Part shown: positions 31,729-42,590 of the stretch, one piece after another
Numbering within the stretch: the first letter of the stretch is position 1
Layout: every line of letters begins with the position of its first letter
Source: Nilaparvata lugens
Taxonomy: Eukaryota; Arthropoda; Insecta; Hemiptera; Delphacidae
Length of the DNA stretch: 64,000 bases
Reading direction: 5' to 3'
NCBI RefSeq assembly: GCF_014356525.2
Contig: NC_052505.1
Location: forward strand, 24,573,432-24,637,431
Translations under genes and position numbers: made by a program
Notes under the pieces: model-generated
Seen by the model: only the letters and a program-made list of their open reading frames with translations
What the model was told of the DNA's origin: nothing
Database searches by the model: none

Positions 31729-33599
31729 GTGAAAAAGTATGGATGTATGCAACATGTTAATTTTAGGTAAAAATCATATTAAGAATAGAACAACTTACTG
31801 GTTGAAATCAAGAATTCGAAATGTTTTAATTTCCGACATTTTATTTCTTAGATTTGGCCATTATCTATATTTTGTTCTCGTGATCCTATTGGTCGAATAA
31901 CGTCATTCAAGTCAATTATTGACTTACATGAAAGCTAATATGAGAAATTCCATGTTTACACTTACACATTCGCCTTATAAATGTTTGAAAACGGATCCTA
32001 TGATTTCATGTTCATATTTTTACTGAATAATCAATCAATAAAATGTGTTGAATATTGATGAAGAATGTGATGAATTCTCTGAAGTAGAAGTTTTTTATTA
32101 CATTGACTTGAAAAAATGGGAGAAAACTTCAGAGAATGTATTTCTTTAGAGACTTCTTAGAGAGAATTTTAAAAATGAAATTGAGTATAAAAAATATAAG
32201 ACAATTTAAGAGAATAATACAATTGTATTCTTTTCACTCTGGTAGTCTTGAATGTATGATTTCTTCGGAGACTTAATACACAATACGGTAAACAATTATA
32301 AAACTTCTATCTGGGATAATCACTTTCCACCAATAGGTGATGATTTATTGAAGTAGATTGAATCTTTCATTCATCATTTGAATATCCTGCATAGCGCTCT
32401 CCATCATATTCCGCAAGTTTTGAGAGGATGAAAGTCATCTCGCAGCTTGAATATAAAACGAATGAATCAAATAAAATGCGTGCAAAGATGCAGAGAGGCG
32501 AAGACTGACAGATAATACTTTTTATGGTTGTCTAGCAGAGCTCTTGCAGAGAATTTTAATGGCAAGAATATCGTTGGTCGATCGTTCGTTCAACTTTTAA
32601 TGAACTAAACCGAAATCCGATCGACGTCGCGACGCTGTCGTCTGAATATTTAATAGCGTCTAATTTTCATCAAAGCGGTTCTCAAAAATTCTATCGTTTC
32701 GCTCTCCATCTCTTTTTATTGCCCAAGTTTTTATCTGTCTTCTGATGTCCTTTCCCGTCATATTTTCTGTCTTCTTCTTCTTGTTATTTTTCGCCATCAT
32801 CATTATCATCATTGACATCTTCTCCATTTTCTACTCATCTTCCCCCTTTCTTCTTCATTCTTCAAGTCTTTTCTTCATGCTCTCACCAAATTTCTTTTAT
32901 CTGTTACTCATTCATGTCCTTCATATTTTATCTTCTAAAGTTTTTCTTATCCTCTTATTTTTCAACTTCTATTTCTTCCCCTTCTGAATAAATCTAAACT
33001 TCTCTCGTTTTTTCTCAAACCTTTTTTTCTAGAAAAATATTGTAACTGCTCATCTTCATCTTTCTAGTTGATCAGTTTCTGAGAGCTGCCCATCTCACCA
33101 GCAATCAGAAGCCATGAATCAAAAGCTCGTTGTCAAAAGCCGGTAATAAGATACTCAAGAAAACTCTTTCTCCACTGTACGCTTCCAAACAATAATGTCT
33201 AAATTTTCCAAGTATTTGTTAGATGTTAGATTCGATGTGATAGAGGAAATCTGGAGACGTGGGATGTGGAGCGTTTGATTTTATTGTTGATAAGATAAAT
33301 TAGGAATCAAGTTTCTTGGATATTTCTCTCAGATTTCTTGTAACTGATATTGGCAAGTATCTGGAACGTACGTTCAGTTCCTACAAATGAAATATCTCCA
33401 GTGCTTTAAAAATAGACAATTTTTTCATTTGTCATCAAAAAATTAATTTCTTAGACTTTGTACAAAGATCTCAGAAACTTTCATTTTATTCATCATCATA
33501 AATAATATCACTTTTGAATTTCAATTTCTAAGAAGTTTTAACAGTATTGTTAAAACAGTAATGTAATATAGATGTTTCTATAAAAAATACGGGTATATA

Positions 33600-33600
<1 letters not shown>
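31729..33600. other. Intergenic DNA with a short pyrimidine tract
   Basis: 32700-33010 is C/T-rich on the + strand. A small CpG patch, ATCGACGTCGCGACGC, lies at ~32619. No gene recognised. Confidence 0.5.

Positions 33601-33601
<1 letters not shown>

Positions 33602-33631
<30 letters not shown>
33602..33631. repeat. (TTA)n microsatellite
   Basis: Ten TTA/ATT triplets. Confidence 0.9.
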
Positions 33632-33632
<1 letters not shown>

Positions 33633-33717
33633 AGTCAATTATCCGAGTATCTTTCTAGCATTTGAAGATACTGTATAATTGAAGAAATTACCGTATTTTA
33701 TCCTTCTAAAAACAATA

Positions 33718-34944
33718 TAAAAATCTTGAAGTACTCTTTATTTAAAAAAAAAACTTTAAAATATTTCAACAACTACTTTCGGTGATCAGACCATCGTCAG
33801 GTTATAAAATAAAATAAATTTCAACAAATGTTTACTATAGTGAGGTCCACGTTATAATGGCAGTGAAGAAAGATAGGAAAAAAAAGGTTGCCAAGTCTCT
33901 CCATTTTGCCACTGACTGTACACAGCTGTTACTCAATTCATCCCATTAAATTCAATCTAATAAATCTAATAATAATTATCATTTCTTTGATAAAATAATC
34001 AATTCAATGTCAAATTGATCAAGAAAATATATTTTTTCAGAATTTGATTCAAAAATTTGCTTTCATGACTGAGATCAGATTTTTATTTTTATACAAACCT
34101 GAAATGGCGGCTGATTTAAAAAGCTGTGATACAACAATCTGAATTTCAAAACAACAGAAATTGAGTTATTTGGTAGGTATTCTATTCCAATTTTTCTTTT
34201 AAAATAATAGAAAAATAGAAATCCTATCTAAAAATAAGTAAATTCAATGGATTAATTCTGAAATAACTTTTCAATATTATTTATACCGGTACGAGTGGGT
34301 CTAACCTATACGGGTAGGCTAACTTTAGCATGGATGAAGTCTAGGATGGTTAGTTATCAACTTTTGAAATGTCATTTCAGGTATTTTAATTTGTGTTTCT
34401 CATACGGTAATGTCTAAAAATTATTTCATCGTTTCAGAAATACATTTTAAATAATTTATACGACCTGTGTACCAATGTATTTTGATAGATTGAAGAAAAA
34501 AAATGGCGGCTGAGAATTGTTAGTCTACTTTTGTACAGTCACTGTCAAAAGTAAAAATAAAATATTCTGGCAAATAGACAACATTGCAAAGCGAGAGAGA
34601 GATAGTGCTATCTGTTTTGTTGTTTGATAGAAAAAGACAGCAACAGTATTGTCAATCGTACACTGCAATTATAATGTGGACCTCACTATAATAGTTTTGT
34701 TAATTGATACTATATAATATGATCATTTGCTTATTCTCATATGATTAATTTATTTCTGGTATATTTTAATCATATGAAAATAAGCATATGTTCATATTAT
34801 ATAGTATCAATATTAACAAAACTATTAGTAAACATTTATTGAAATTTATTTTATTTTATAACGTGACGATGGTGTGATCACCGAAGCTAGTTGTTGAACT
34901 ATTTCAACGTTTTTAAAAAATAAAGGGAACTTCAAGATTTTTTT
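33718..34944. mobile_element. Foldback element carrying a nested MITE
   Basis: Outer arms: left from AAATCTTGAAGT (33720) through GGTGATCAGACCATCGTCAG (33781) to AAATGTTTACTA, continuing after the nested insertion as ATAGTTTTGTTAAT...CATATGATT (34691-34747). The right arm (34770-34939) is its inverse, including CTATTAGTAAACATTTATTG and GACGATGGTGTGATCACCGA. Without the 851 bp insertion and one TA the foldback is ~370 bp. No coding capacity. Confidence 0.8.
33838..34688. mobile_element. MITE of the TAGTGAGGTCC family (nested)
   Basis: 851 bp with ends TAGTGAGGTCCACGTTATAA and the inverse TTATAATGTGGACCTCACTA, flanked by TA on each side. The opposite foldback arm preserves the uninterrupted site GTTTACTAATAG, which proves the TA duplication. 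A TA target suggests a Tc1/mariner-type source. The inner right end (GCGAGAGAGAGATAGTGCTA) matches the interior of the copies at 56918 and 59967. Confidence 0.85.
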
Positions 34945-36200
34945 ATTGTTTTTATTAATCAAAAAGTAGCCCATATGAATGAAGTGTTTTTATCCTTCTA
35001 TTACAATGTTTTACTATTGAATGGAATTTATTTTTAAATAGTGATATGTACATTGTTTCCAATGTATTTCTGTATCCTTCCTCAACAGCTATATATATCA
35101 TTTGATGATTTCTAAATAGCGTTTTTCGCTGGATATCAGTAATCCAGCAAAGCTATTGGAATCTCAGTTCAGCTACTATAGAGTACAAGATAGAGAGCTT
35201 TGTTCCAGCAATGTCGTTTCAAGATAAGCTGAAAATGGGTGCAGATAAGTGCCAACTGTTTTGCAGTTTAGTGTTGCAAGCTGCACTTGAGTCAAGCTTT
35301 ACATGAGTAGAGCTCCACTTGCAAATCCGATAACGAAGATAACGTTCTATACTACTATATACAGTACAGTACTAGTATAGTACTACTAGTACAGTCTATC
35401 ATATAACCTTGCACATAAAACACAGACTCCAGTGTTTTCAGATGTTCAAGAATGTTGTGTTCTAAGGTTCTAAGAATTTCTTTGTCAAGAATTGGAGTAT
35501 AAATAATATTATACTAGTATAATACCATACGAGCACTGCACTGTATATTAAAAAATCATAAGAATGAGTGTTTTTGAAGCTTTTCTTGGCGATGATTGTT
35601 TTTAATCGAGAAAAGGGGATTGTGATAGGTGCTTTTTCTGTTGAAAATCTCAATGTCCAAGTTTCAGCTTCTCCATTTTATCACTTGAAAAAGCTTATAT
35701 TAAAAAACTAGTTTATCTCTCCAATTTGATCGGATTGGAACGTACAATCATGAATAGTTTGTAATCTTATAATGATACTTTATCCTGTATTACAAATGTA
35801 AAAGTTACCCTGTATTATTACTGGCTTATTTCTATTGTTACCAGATGAATTCAAATGTTATAATTATATTATGTTCTCGTAAGGTTAATTATTTACAAAA
35901 ATCATCATTCTATTATTTTCGTTCAATTAACTATTTGTCCTCTCAACATACCTTGACTTTTTTATCTCTTTTTTATCTCTTGACTCTCTTATTCTCTTAG
36001 CCCAGCTTACTTATACCACAGAATACAAATACACCAGTATTTATATTCTTCTATTTATATACTTCTATTTGTATTCTGTGCTTATACTTGATATACTCAT
36101 CCACCATCTATGATTTTCTATCATATTCACTATTTTCACTCGATTAGCATACCTTCAACGACGTTAAAATTCATCCTCACACTCCAGGCAGATCATGTTT
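34945..36200. other. AT-rich intergenic DNA
   Basis: Includes a short palindromic cluster of TACTAGTA/TAGTACTACTAGTA at ~35372-35392 and repeated TATACTTCTATTT / TATTCTTCTATTT words at ~36042-36070. No gene recognised. Confidence 0.45.
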
Positions 36201-36294
36201 TAGTGAATTACAGTTTCAACTGTGAGCATTCGTTGTAAATAAAATTGTTATTTCCCATCCAACTCAAGCTGACAGTTCAAAGTGAATCTCACTA
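36201..36294. mobile_element. ~95 bp palindromic MITE (copy 4)
   Basis: TAGTGAATTACAGTTTCAAC then TGTGAGCATTCG on the left; GCTGACAGTTCAAAGTGAAT then CTCACTAC on the right. Confidence 0.65.
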
Positions 36295-36299
36295 CAGAT

Positions 36300-36730
36300 C
36301 ATATTAATAGTGCTCGAGCGTGACGAACGATGAAGAAAAATTTCTCGTGGCGGTTTTTTGAAAACTGAGCGGTCGTCTAATGATAGTTATTGGCGAAAAT
36401 GCGGCATCCTGATAACTGTCATTTGCAGTGTGCATTTTAATTGCGCTGCGCCGATCATGAATATCAAACAGGCCGTGCTGTTTGCTGTTTGTTGGGCACC
36501 GAAATTTATGCCAGGCACGCCTGCTAATGGGCTCGAAGACGGCAATTTGATGAAGATTGTGATGAACGCAACGCAATATTTGGCATGCATTCGATGCTTT
36601 ATCCGTCCAAAATTAAAAAATCTGGTGTGGCGCACTCACACAACTTTCCTTGCCGTTACGAAAATTTATCACCTGACGCTAGTGTTCCCGCGCATCTCAA
36701 GTCTACTATTCAAAGATCCAAGCCAGCTGG
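36300..36730. other. Non-repetitive balanced-composition island
   Basis: About 430 bp of complex sequence (for example GCGCTGCGCCGATCATGAAT) in an AT-rich setting. Frames are open on both strands (36358-36744 plus; 36304-36576 and 36387-36635 minus) and no domain is recognised in any. Openness on both strands argues for low stop density from composition rather than a gene. Candidate conserved non-coding element; inference. Confidence 0.35.
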
Positions 36731-37180
36731 TGACAGGACAATAAGGCTGGAGACACACGAAGTTTGCTATCTCTTCATAGTGAATGATTTAATAGAATCA
36801 TCAGTTGCCAACATTTTGTAATTGAAATAATAACATTTTCTCGAATTTCGAGCTCATTTTCAATTTTAGGTGAAAATGTTACTGAAGAGATTTTCATGCT
36901 CAATCTTTTTCACTTGGAATTTTTTGTTTAAATTGTATCTAAAGCCTGATAATTGGGAATCTAATATCAAACTTTGCATAGATGGGGCGGAGCTCCTGAA
37001 ATTTTTACAGATATGGGACTTGTGACAGTTGATAGAGCTTATCAATGACTATTTTAGGTATAAATTTGATCAAAATCGTTGGAGCCGTTTTCGAGAAAAT
37101 CGCGAGAAACCCGGTTTTTGACAACATTTTCACCATTTTAGCCGCCATCTTGAATTGCATTTGATCGAAATTGTTCGTGA

Positions 37181-37246
<66 letters not shown>

Positions 37247-37360
37247 GTGTTTTTTGGACTCAGGGGACCTTGAAACGTATAGAAATTCAGTACCTTAATT
37301 TTTTTCGGAAAGCAATACTCTCCTTACCTATGGTAATAGGGCAAGGAAAGTAAAAAAACT
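36731..37360. repeat. Interspersed repeat containing (CA)n
   Basis: 37060-37180 (CGTTGGAGCCGTTTTCGAGA, GCCGCCATCTTGAATTGCAT) leads into a CA array and then TTTTTTGGACTCAGGGGACC and ATAGGGCAAGGAAAGTAAA. The layout looks like one dispersed element built around the CA array, but no second copy lies in the window. Confidence 0.45.
37184..37242. repeat. (CA)n microsatellite
   Basis: Pure CA dinucleotide array of ~58 bp. Confidence 0.95.
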
Positions 37361-37945
37361 TAACACATGTCCACGGATGATACTATTATAGTCTGGTTAC
37401 GTCATAATATACAGATAATATCACTCTCACATCTACGTATTCAATGCACATAATATAATATGCATAACTTGATATAGCTGTCTATATTAATGAACTGAAT
37501 GTGATTGTGAACAGAATATGAAAGTAAAATACATACCAATGTACCTAGAATACAGGTAGTGTAGGTACATACATACTAAACTTGTATCTACACATACTGG
37601 ATTCACAAAGTAAATTATATGATACAGCTTGACTCGCTGCAATTCGCTTTTAAATTTTGATCGTTCTGTTCCGGTTCTATTATTCAGCTCGGTTGTATCA
37701 CTTCATAAATAATAATTGAATGGTTATTTGTGTTGATTAACTAGTCGTAGCGGATATTAGTGATCATTTGAATGCATATCATGTAGGCTATAAATGAGAC
37801 ATTTTCGAGTGTCTGAATAATGGATTTACAGACTGGTTTTGTTATTAAAAAGGATATAAGTTAGATGAGATATTTGTATTCACAACAGTACTACTACTGT
37901 GACACAACTCAGATTGAGTTGTCATCAAAGATTCACTTATACTAT
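37361..37945. other. AT-rich intergenic DNA
   Basis: No gene recognised. Confidence 0.45.
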
Positions 37946-37947
37946 TG

Positions 37948-38126
37948 TGCCCGGTTAGGACATTTGAGCGTGCTCGAACCGAATACGCTTTATTATGATT
38001 CCTTTAATCTATAATATCGATAGAATTCTATCGTCATAGAAATCATAATATATCCAGTATACTCGTAAAGCGGAGGCAATCTGAAAATGTTCAAATGTCT
38101 TGATCGAGCTTAGTGAAACCGGGCAT
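37948..38126. mobile_element. Inverted-repeat element (MITE candidate)
   Basis: Ends TGCCCGGTT and the inverse AAACCGGGCA, with inner partial complementarity (GACATTTGAGC / GTTCAAATGTC; ATTATGATT / AATCATAATA) around an ATCGATAGAATTCTATCGT palindrome. Confidence 0.55.
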
Positions 38127-39478
38127 TGGAGTTTTACCTTATTTCTAAATTATTGGGAATGTATGTGTGACAAAACTTTCTTGTAAGAGGACAACAAACT
38201 GGGTTGTTTCAACGTTTTAAAGCGATTTAATTTCAAGATAAACTCGCATTTCAATGATTCTGTGATATCTTACCAAGCCTAGTAGATCATGTCTTATGAT
38301 ATTCTTTCCCAGCTACAATGAGCCCAATTTTTCACAACTCCCCTAACCCTGAGTCACAACCTCCAAAGCTACAGTGATGGTTAAGTTCATAATTTCTGTC
38401 TCATTCCAATTAAATCTTCCAATTTTACAAATTTCATCCGTATTATTGAATTGATAATCACCCTATTGGTACAACAACATGAGATATTGTAGTTTCTTTG
38501 CTTTTTCAATACAGAATTTAAAAACTTGGCTCCTCGACATGAATTCCTGTAAATTAAAGATCTGATAATGAGCGTCGTTGTCTCTCGTACAATTCAATTA
38601 TAGTGTTCCATGTATTAGGAAGAATATGATTATACAAGCTAAAACACTTCAGAAACCAATCTGGAAAATTAACGGAGGTCTCTATATGCGATCCCACTGT
38701 GAAATGAATATACTCTGCAAGTGATAATAATATCATCAAAGACAAACTTACCCGTGATATTCATGATCATCATAATTCGGTTCACCGCAACCATGCTTCA
38801 ATAATGTACCCTGTTACATTGTATCATAGTCAAAGCATCTGACTGTTCGTTCTTTATCTGTATAGCGTCTAACTTTGTACCTCATCAGCTAACAAAATAC
38901 GCATCAACAACATGATATTGTAATATCAGTACTGTATCTGATACACCAAGCAGCATCATATTAATTATAATGTTAGTGGCTAGTAACAGCGAGCCACAGA
39001 ATATTGTAAAGCTAGTACCGTACCTAATAACACTGAGGAATATTGTAGCGTGCTAATAAGCGTCAATAAGTTAGTGTTCGTTAGTTAATCACGCTTGAGC
39101 TGAGCGAAGCAACTACAAGTTGGAATGCTCTCGCCATGTCCAACTCTTGTGGAAGCAGCTACAAGTTGTTGTAAGCCGGCTGTGCTTTGAATAGCTGCAG
39201 GGCAGCTAAGTGCGGCAACTTAGTTAGCAAGACTTTGAACTTGGTGCTTGTTTGAGGTCATCCGTGAACGAACAATGCACAGGTACAAAGGGAGTGTAGT
39301 AGTGACTTCTTTGAATGAATTGGTGAAGAATTCTGAGGATGTTGAAGATTCACTTGATGCTGTTTCATTAACTTTATCTGAGCGTTGCGTGTACAGAGGA
39401 AATCTTGTAATCCTCCAATACAGGGCTAATACTATAATACTGTGATACTACTACAATACTTTAATACTTATAATATCA
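38127..39478. other. Intergenic DNA
   Basis: Open frame 39248-39445 (+) from a TTG encodes a non-repetitive peptide (GSVVVTSLNELVKNSEDVED...) of exon-like composition but no known domain. GCAACTACAAGTTG / GCAGCTACAAGTTG is a direct repeat at ~39109-39168. No gene is supported. Confidence 0.4.
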
Positions 39479-39850
39479 CTAGCCGTCAGGCTCGCTTCGC
39501 TCGCCATATCCGTCTACCCCCGACTGGACGTCCGAAAATGAGATCAGCGGGCTCGCTTCGCTCGCCTGCGTTTTTCATTTGATCATGCTTCATTCCATCA
39601 GAAAGACAAAGTACTGAGAAAACGCAGAAAATCTGAGAAAAACGTTGGAAAAACGCTGATTTTGGGCGTATCTTTAGCGTTATTTCAAATTCCTTCTAAC
39701 ACAACATTATTACACCCCAGCTGAGCTTCTGTAGTAAATTTGAACATTTTCTGTTCATTTGTTCTCGATAAAGCTGAGAAACCGCAAAAAAAAGTTCTGC
39801 GAGTGAGTGAGTGAGTGAGTGAGTCAGTCAGTGAGTGCCATTTCGCTTTT
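39479..39850. repeat. Repeat with GGCTCGCTTCGCTCGCC motifs
   Basis: The near-palindromic GGCTCGCTTCGCTCGCC occurs at ~39488 and ~39550. The segment ends in (GAGT)n at 39803-39824 followed by GCCATTTCGCTTTTATATAT. It looks like a single dispersed element; class unknown. Confidence 0.5.
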
Positions 39851-40448
39851 ATATATTATATATAAAATGGATGTTATTCAATTTATTTAATCTTTAGAAA
39901 CTAAAATCGACAAGATCATGTCTCTTCTTCTTCTTGCTTCAGCACTACAGTCCTATGTGGACCTTGGCTTCCATGACAATTCCTTTCCTCTATCACTAGC
40001 AACTCTGTCTCCCTAATTCCCATAACACTCGCAGATCTCTCCCCACATCTCTCAGTCACTCTCTCTCTTCTTCTTGTGCCGTCAATTCGTGCTTTCAAAA
40101 TCATTTAGTTATTGTTTATGTTACTGTTTATGTTAATGTCAATGAACTAACCTATGCATAACGAATCACTTTTGGAAACCTTTTTTGAACTTATATTATT
40201 CTCATCTATTTCATTAATTAAATAGTTCGAAACGGATTATTCCTGTAACTTGGGCGTTACATAGATTCAGGAACAATTCTGTGGAGTTTACTGGAACATT
40301 ACTTGTTTCCAAAAGTTCAAGCTTTGCTTTAACGTTGGTCAATACTTGAAAATACTGGAGTTCTAGAATAATTATTGTGGAGTGTTTTAGAACATTAGTC
40401 TTGTCTCAAAGAAGTCTCGTTCTGTTGAAATTATGATTTATACTTGTT
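39851..40448. other. Intergenic DNA
   Basis: No gene recognised; a short TTCTTCTTC stretch at ~39923. Confidence 0.45.
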
Positions 40449-40449
40449 T

Positions 40450-40690
40450 TTTCGCTGAGCTTGATGCTCACATGAGCTCCTGGCTTGTGCGTGGGTAGTG
40501 AGGCGGATGATAATGAGCGATGAATGGACCTTATTTTTCTGGTGGGTTCCGAACCACCAGCGGAAAGTGACTTGAATATACTAATCCAATATAGATTTTC
40601 CTACATGAAAGAGATTTACTAGACTATCACTCATTACTCAACGTTTTTGAGTAATACTTGAAGGTCGAACTCGTACTTGAAATTCACAAA
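40450..40690 (+). repeat. Diverged relative of the 41.5 kb repeat
   Basis: GATGCTCACATGAGCTC, GTGGGTTCCGAACCACC and a trailing ATACTTGAAGGTC match GATGCCCACATGAGCTC, GTGGGTTCCTAACCACC and GTGAAGGTC in the same order at 41540-41740 and 42968-43165. A shorter match (GATGCCCATATAACTGTCTG, CTTGTGCGTGAAT) lies at 57447 and 60504. Confidence 0.6.
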
Positions 40691-41166
40691 TTCCAAATTT
40701 CAGTTTTCTTTCCCGGTCCATCAATCATCAATGATTCATAATGACACTCTTCTATCTTTGTCAATCTCTTATCTCTATAGAATTTCTTTTCTCACTATTG
40801 AACTTTGTTCTCTATTTGTACATTCACCATTCTATAGCTATATAGTTGGCACAAATCGTTTGTTGATATTGGAAAAACTATCTCGGAAAGAAGCGATTAC
40901 ATTGCATTGCAAATGCTTTTCCGTTTGTTGTAAACAATTGATTTGCTCAACAGAGACTTCAGTGAAAAGCTTCCTGTGTGACTTTCTAGTGATGCTTCCT
41001 CCTCATTCCTCCTCACCTCCTCCTCCTCCTTACCTCGAAATTGAATCCTCTTCTTTTGTTCGAAGAGTTCTCAATAGTTGGAAGATGCCTGCTTCCCGGC
41101 TCTAGATTTCATTTCGTCGATTTCCATTCTGTAAAAAAGGCACCTAGTGCCGTTTGCATAGCTTTA
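40691..41166. other. Intergenic DNA with an unassigned open frame
   Basis: 40677-41105 (+) is open for 142 codons from a TTG but includes a polypyrimidine stretch (SSSPPPPP) and no domain. A MITE-end-like GTGCCGTTTGCATAG at 41148 sits just left of the tandem duplication. Confidence 0.35.
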
Positions 41167-42590
41167 CAGGCTTTAGTGGCCCGGAATCGATTTCAGTAGG
41201 TGATTCGACTTTAATTCCAATGTAATTATTGTAGCATCTGGAGTGTAGGCCTACATCTTGTTCTTCTTTGTGGCATTTTTTGAGAAGAGCTATTCAGTGG
41301 TATCAATCTTTTTCAATTTGTACGAATTTAGTGGTGTTTCTACTGCAGTGAACGATTATATTTTTAAAATGTATGTATTTAGGGCTACTTTTTATTCTTT
41401 ATTTTATTTTCAATCTGTTATTTTATATTAAAAACTTTTCAAAAAAGGTACTATGATGTTATTTTATAGATTATGTTTTCATTAGTTGCTCCCCTGTTTT
41501 CTTACCATGAGGCAATGTATTCTTTTCTTTTACTGGTGATGATGCCCACATGAGCTCTAGACTTGTCCATAGGTAATGAATGATACGGGTCATGATGAGA
41601 GATGAGTAAACCTACAGTTTTAGGTGGGTTCCTAACCACCGGGAAGCGATGTTTCAACTCATGAATCATATTCAGAGGACTTGGCTCAAGTGGTTACTCT
41701 TCCATTAAAAATACTTTTACGATTTATGTGAAGGTCATGCAAGACCTGGTTAATACTATGCATTTCACACGAAATGCAGTCAAATATTCAAGTAAATAAT
41801 CAAATAGTTACTAATAAACAAATAATAAATAACATGCAGTCAAATATTCAAGTAAATAATCAAATACTGACTGACTGGAGTACTTCCGACCGGCTAGCAA
41901 TAATTTTCAACAATGGCAATCGGAAATGTTTTGTTGGTTGGAAAGAACACGTGGTTTTATTATATAATCGAAAAGTTTGTTTGATTTAAAGTTGAGTTGT
42001 TCATTTGAAAGTGTGTTAATACATTGCAGCTCGGAATGAATCTAGAACTATCACCCTTGTTAATGTTACTTTTTAGTCTGCTTAATATGTTTCTCTTGAA
42101 TTGCTCATCTGTATTTTTTCATTGGTGAATCATTCTTCCGTTAAAAAACATGTTCCAGTAATTGAGAGAATAAATAATATTTTTTCCATAATTTTAGTTT
42201 GCAATACTGCCGTAAATCTTCTTGTTCTTTTTCACTTCTTTATTTATTTAAGAGGTGTCATATACGACCCAAATCTGACAGAAGCGTTGTAAAATCGTAT
42301 TTTTGTAAGGTTATTTGTGAATGAATTGAAACATGCGCTTGGGACGCAAACAAAATTGTATGTGTGACAATGTCAACAAATCTCTTGAACAACCACACAT
42401 GTGACTGTTACACAAGTTGGCATACTACAAGTTTGGAACATGAATGCATTCTAGTTAGTTGCAGTTGGAATGGAAGCCGTTGCAGTCATACCAAACATAG
42501 AATTCAATCAGTCGAGGAGTTGAATAATTAATATAATAGTGTTCTCCCATTCTGTAATCGATCTCAGGCTCAGGTGTTTGCCTACCTTAA
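41167..42590 (+). repeat. 1.42 kb tandem duplication, unit 1
   Basis: Starts CAGGCTTTAGTGGCCCGGAA and ends GTGTTTGCCTACCTTAA, immediately followed by unit 2. About 99% identical by eye; most differences fall in the first ~360 bp. Contains a 33 bp direct repeat (ATGCAGTCAAATATTCAAGT...) at 41774 and 41834. Confidence 0.9.
42086..42292 (+). pseudogene. Possible chemoreceptor-like exon fragment (unit 1)
   Basis: An open frame after a TAA at 42083 reads ...LVNHSSVKKHVPVIERINNI followed by FSIILVCNTAVNLLVLFHFF and ends at a TAA at 42290. An H-x-x-V/I...E-x-I-N-x-I-F-S segment leading into a hydrophobic helix resembles the transmembrane-6 region of insect odorant receptors. This is a family resemblance noted by eye only: the fragment is short, lacks a start, and no flanking exons were recognised. 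It may equally be chance openness. Identical in unit 2. Confidence 0.25.

Noticed and set aside
36358..36744. 128-codon open frame as a gene
   Set aside because: The opposite strand is also open over the same stretch and no domain is visible; treated as a possible non-coding island.
39248..39445. Host exon encoding GSVVVTSLNELVKNSEDVED...
   Set aside because: Composition is exon-like, but there is no ATG, splice context or domain; noted in the intergenic entry only.
40677..41105. 142-codon open frame as a gene
   Set aside because: TTG start, partly polypyrimidine, no recognisable domain.
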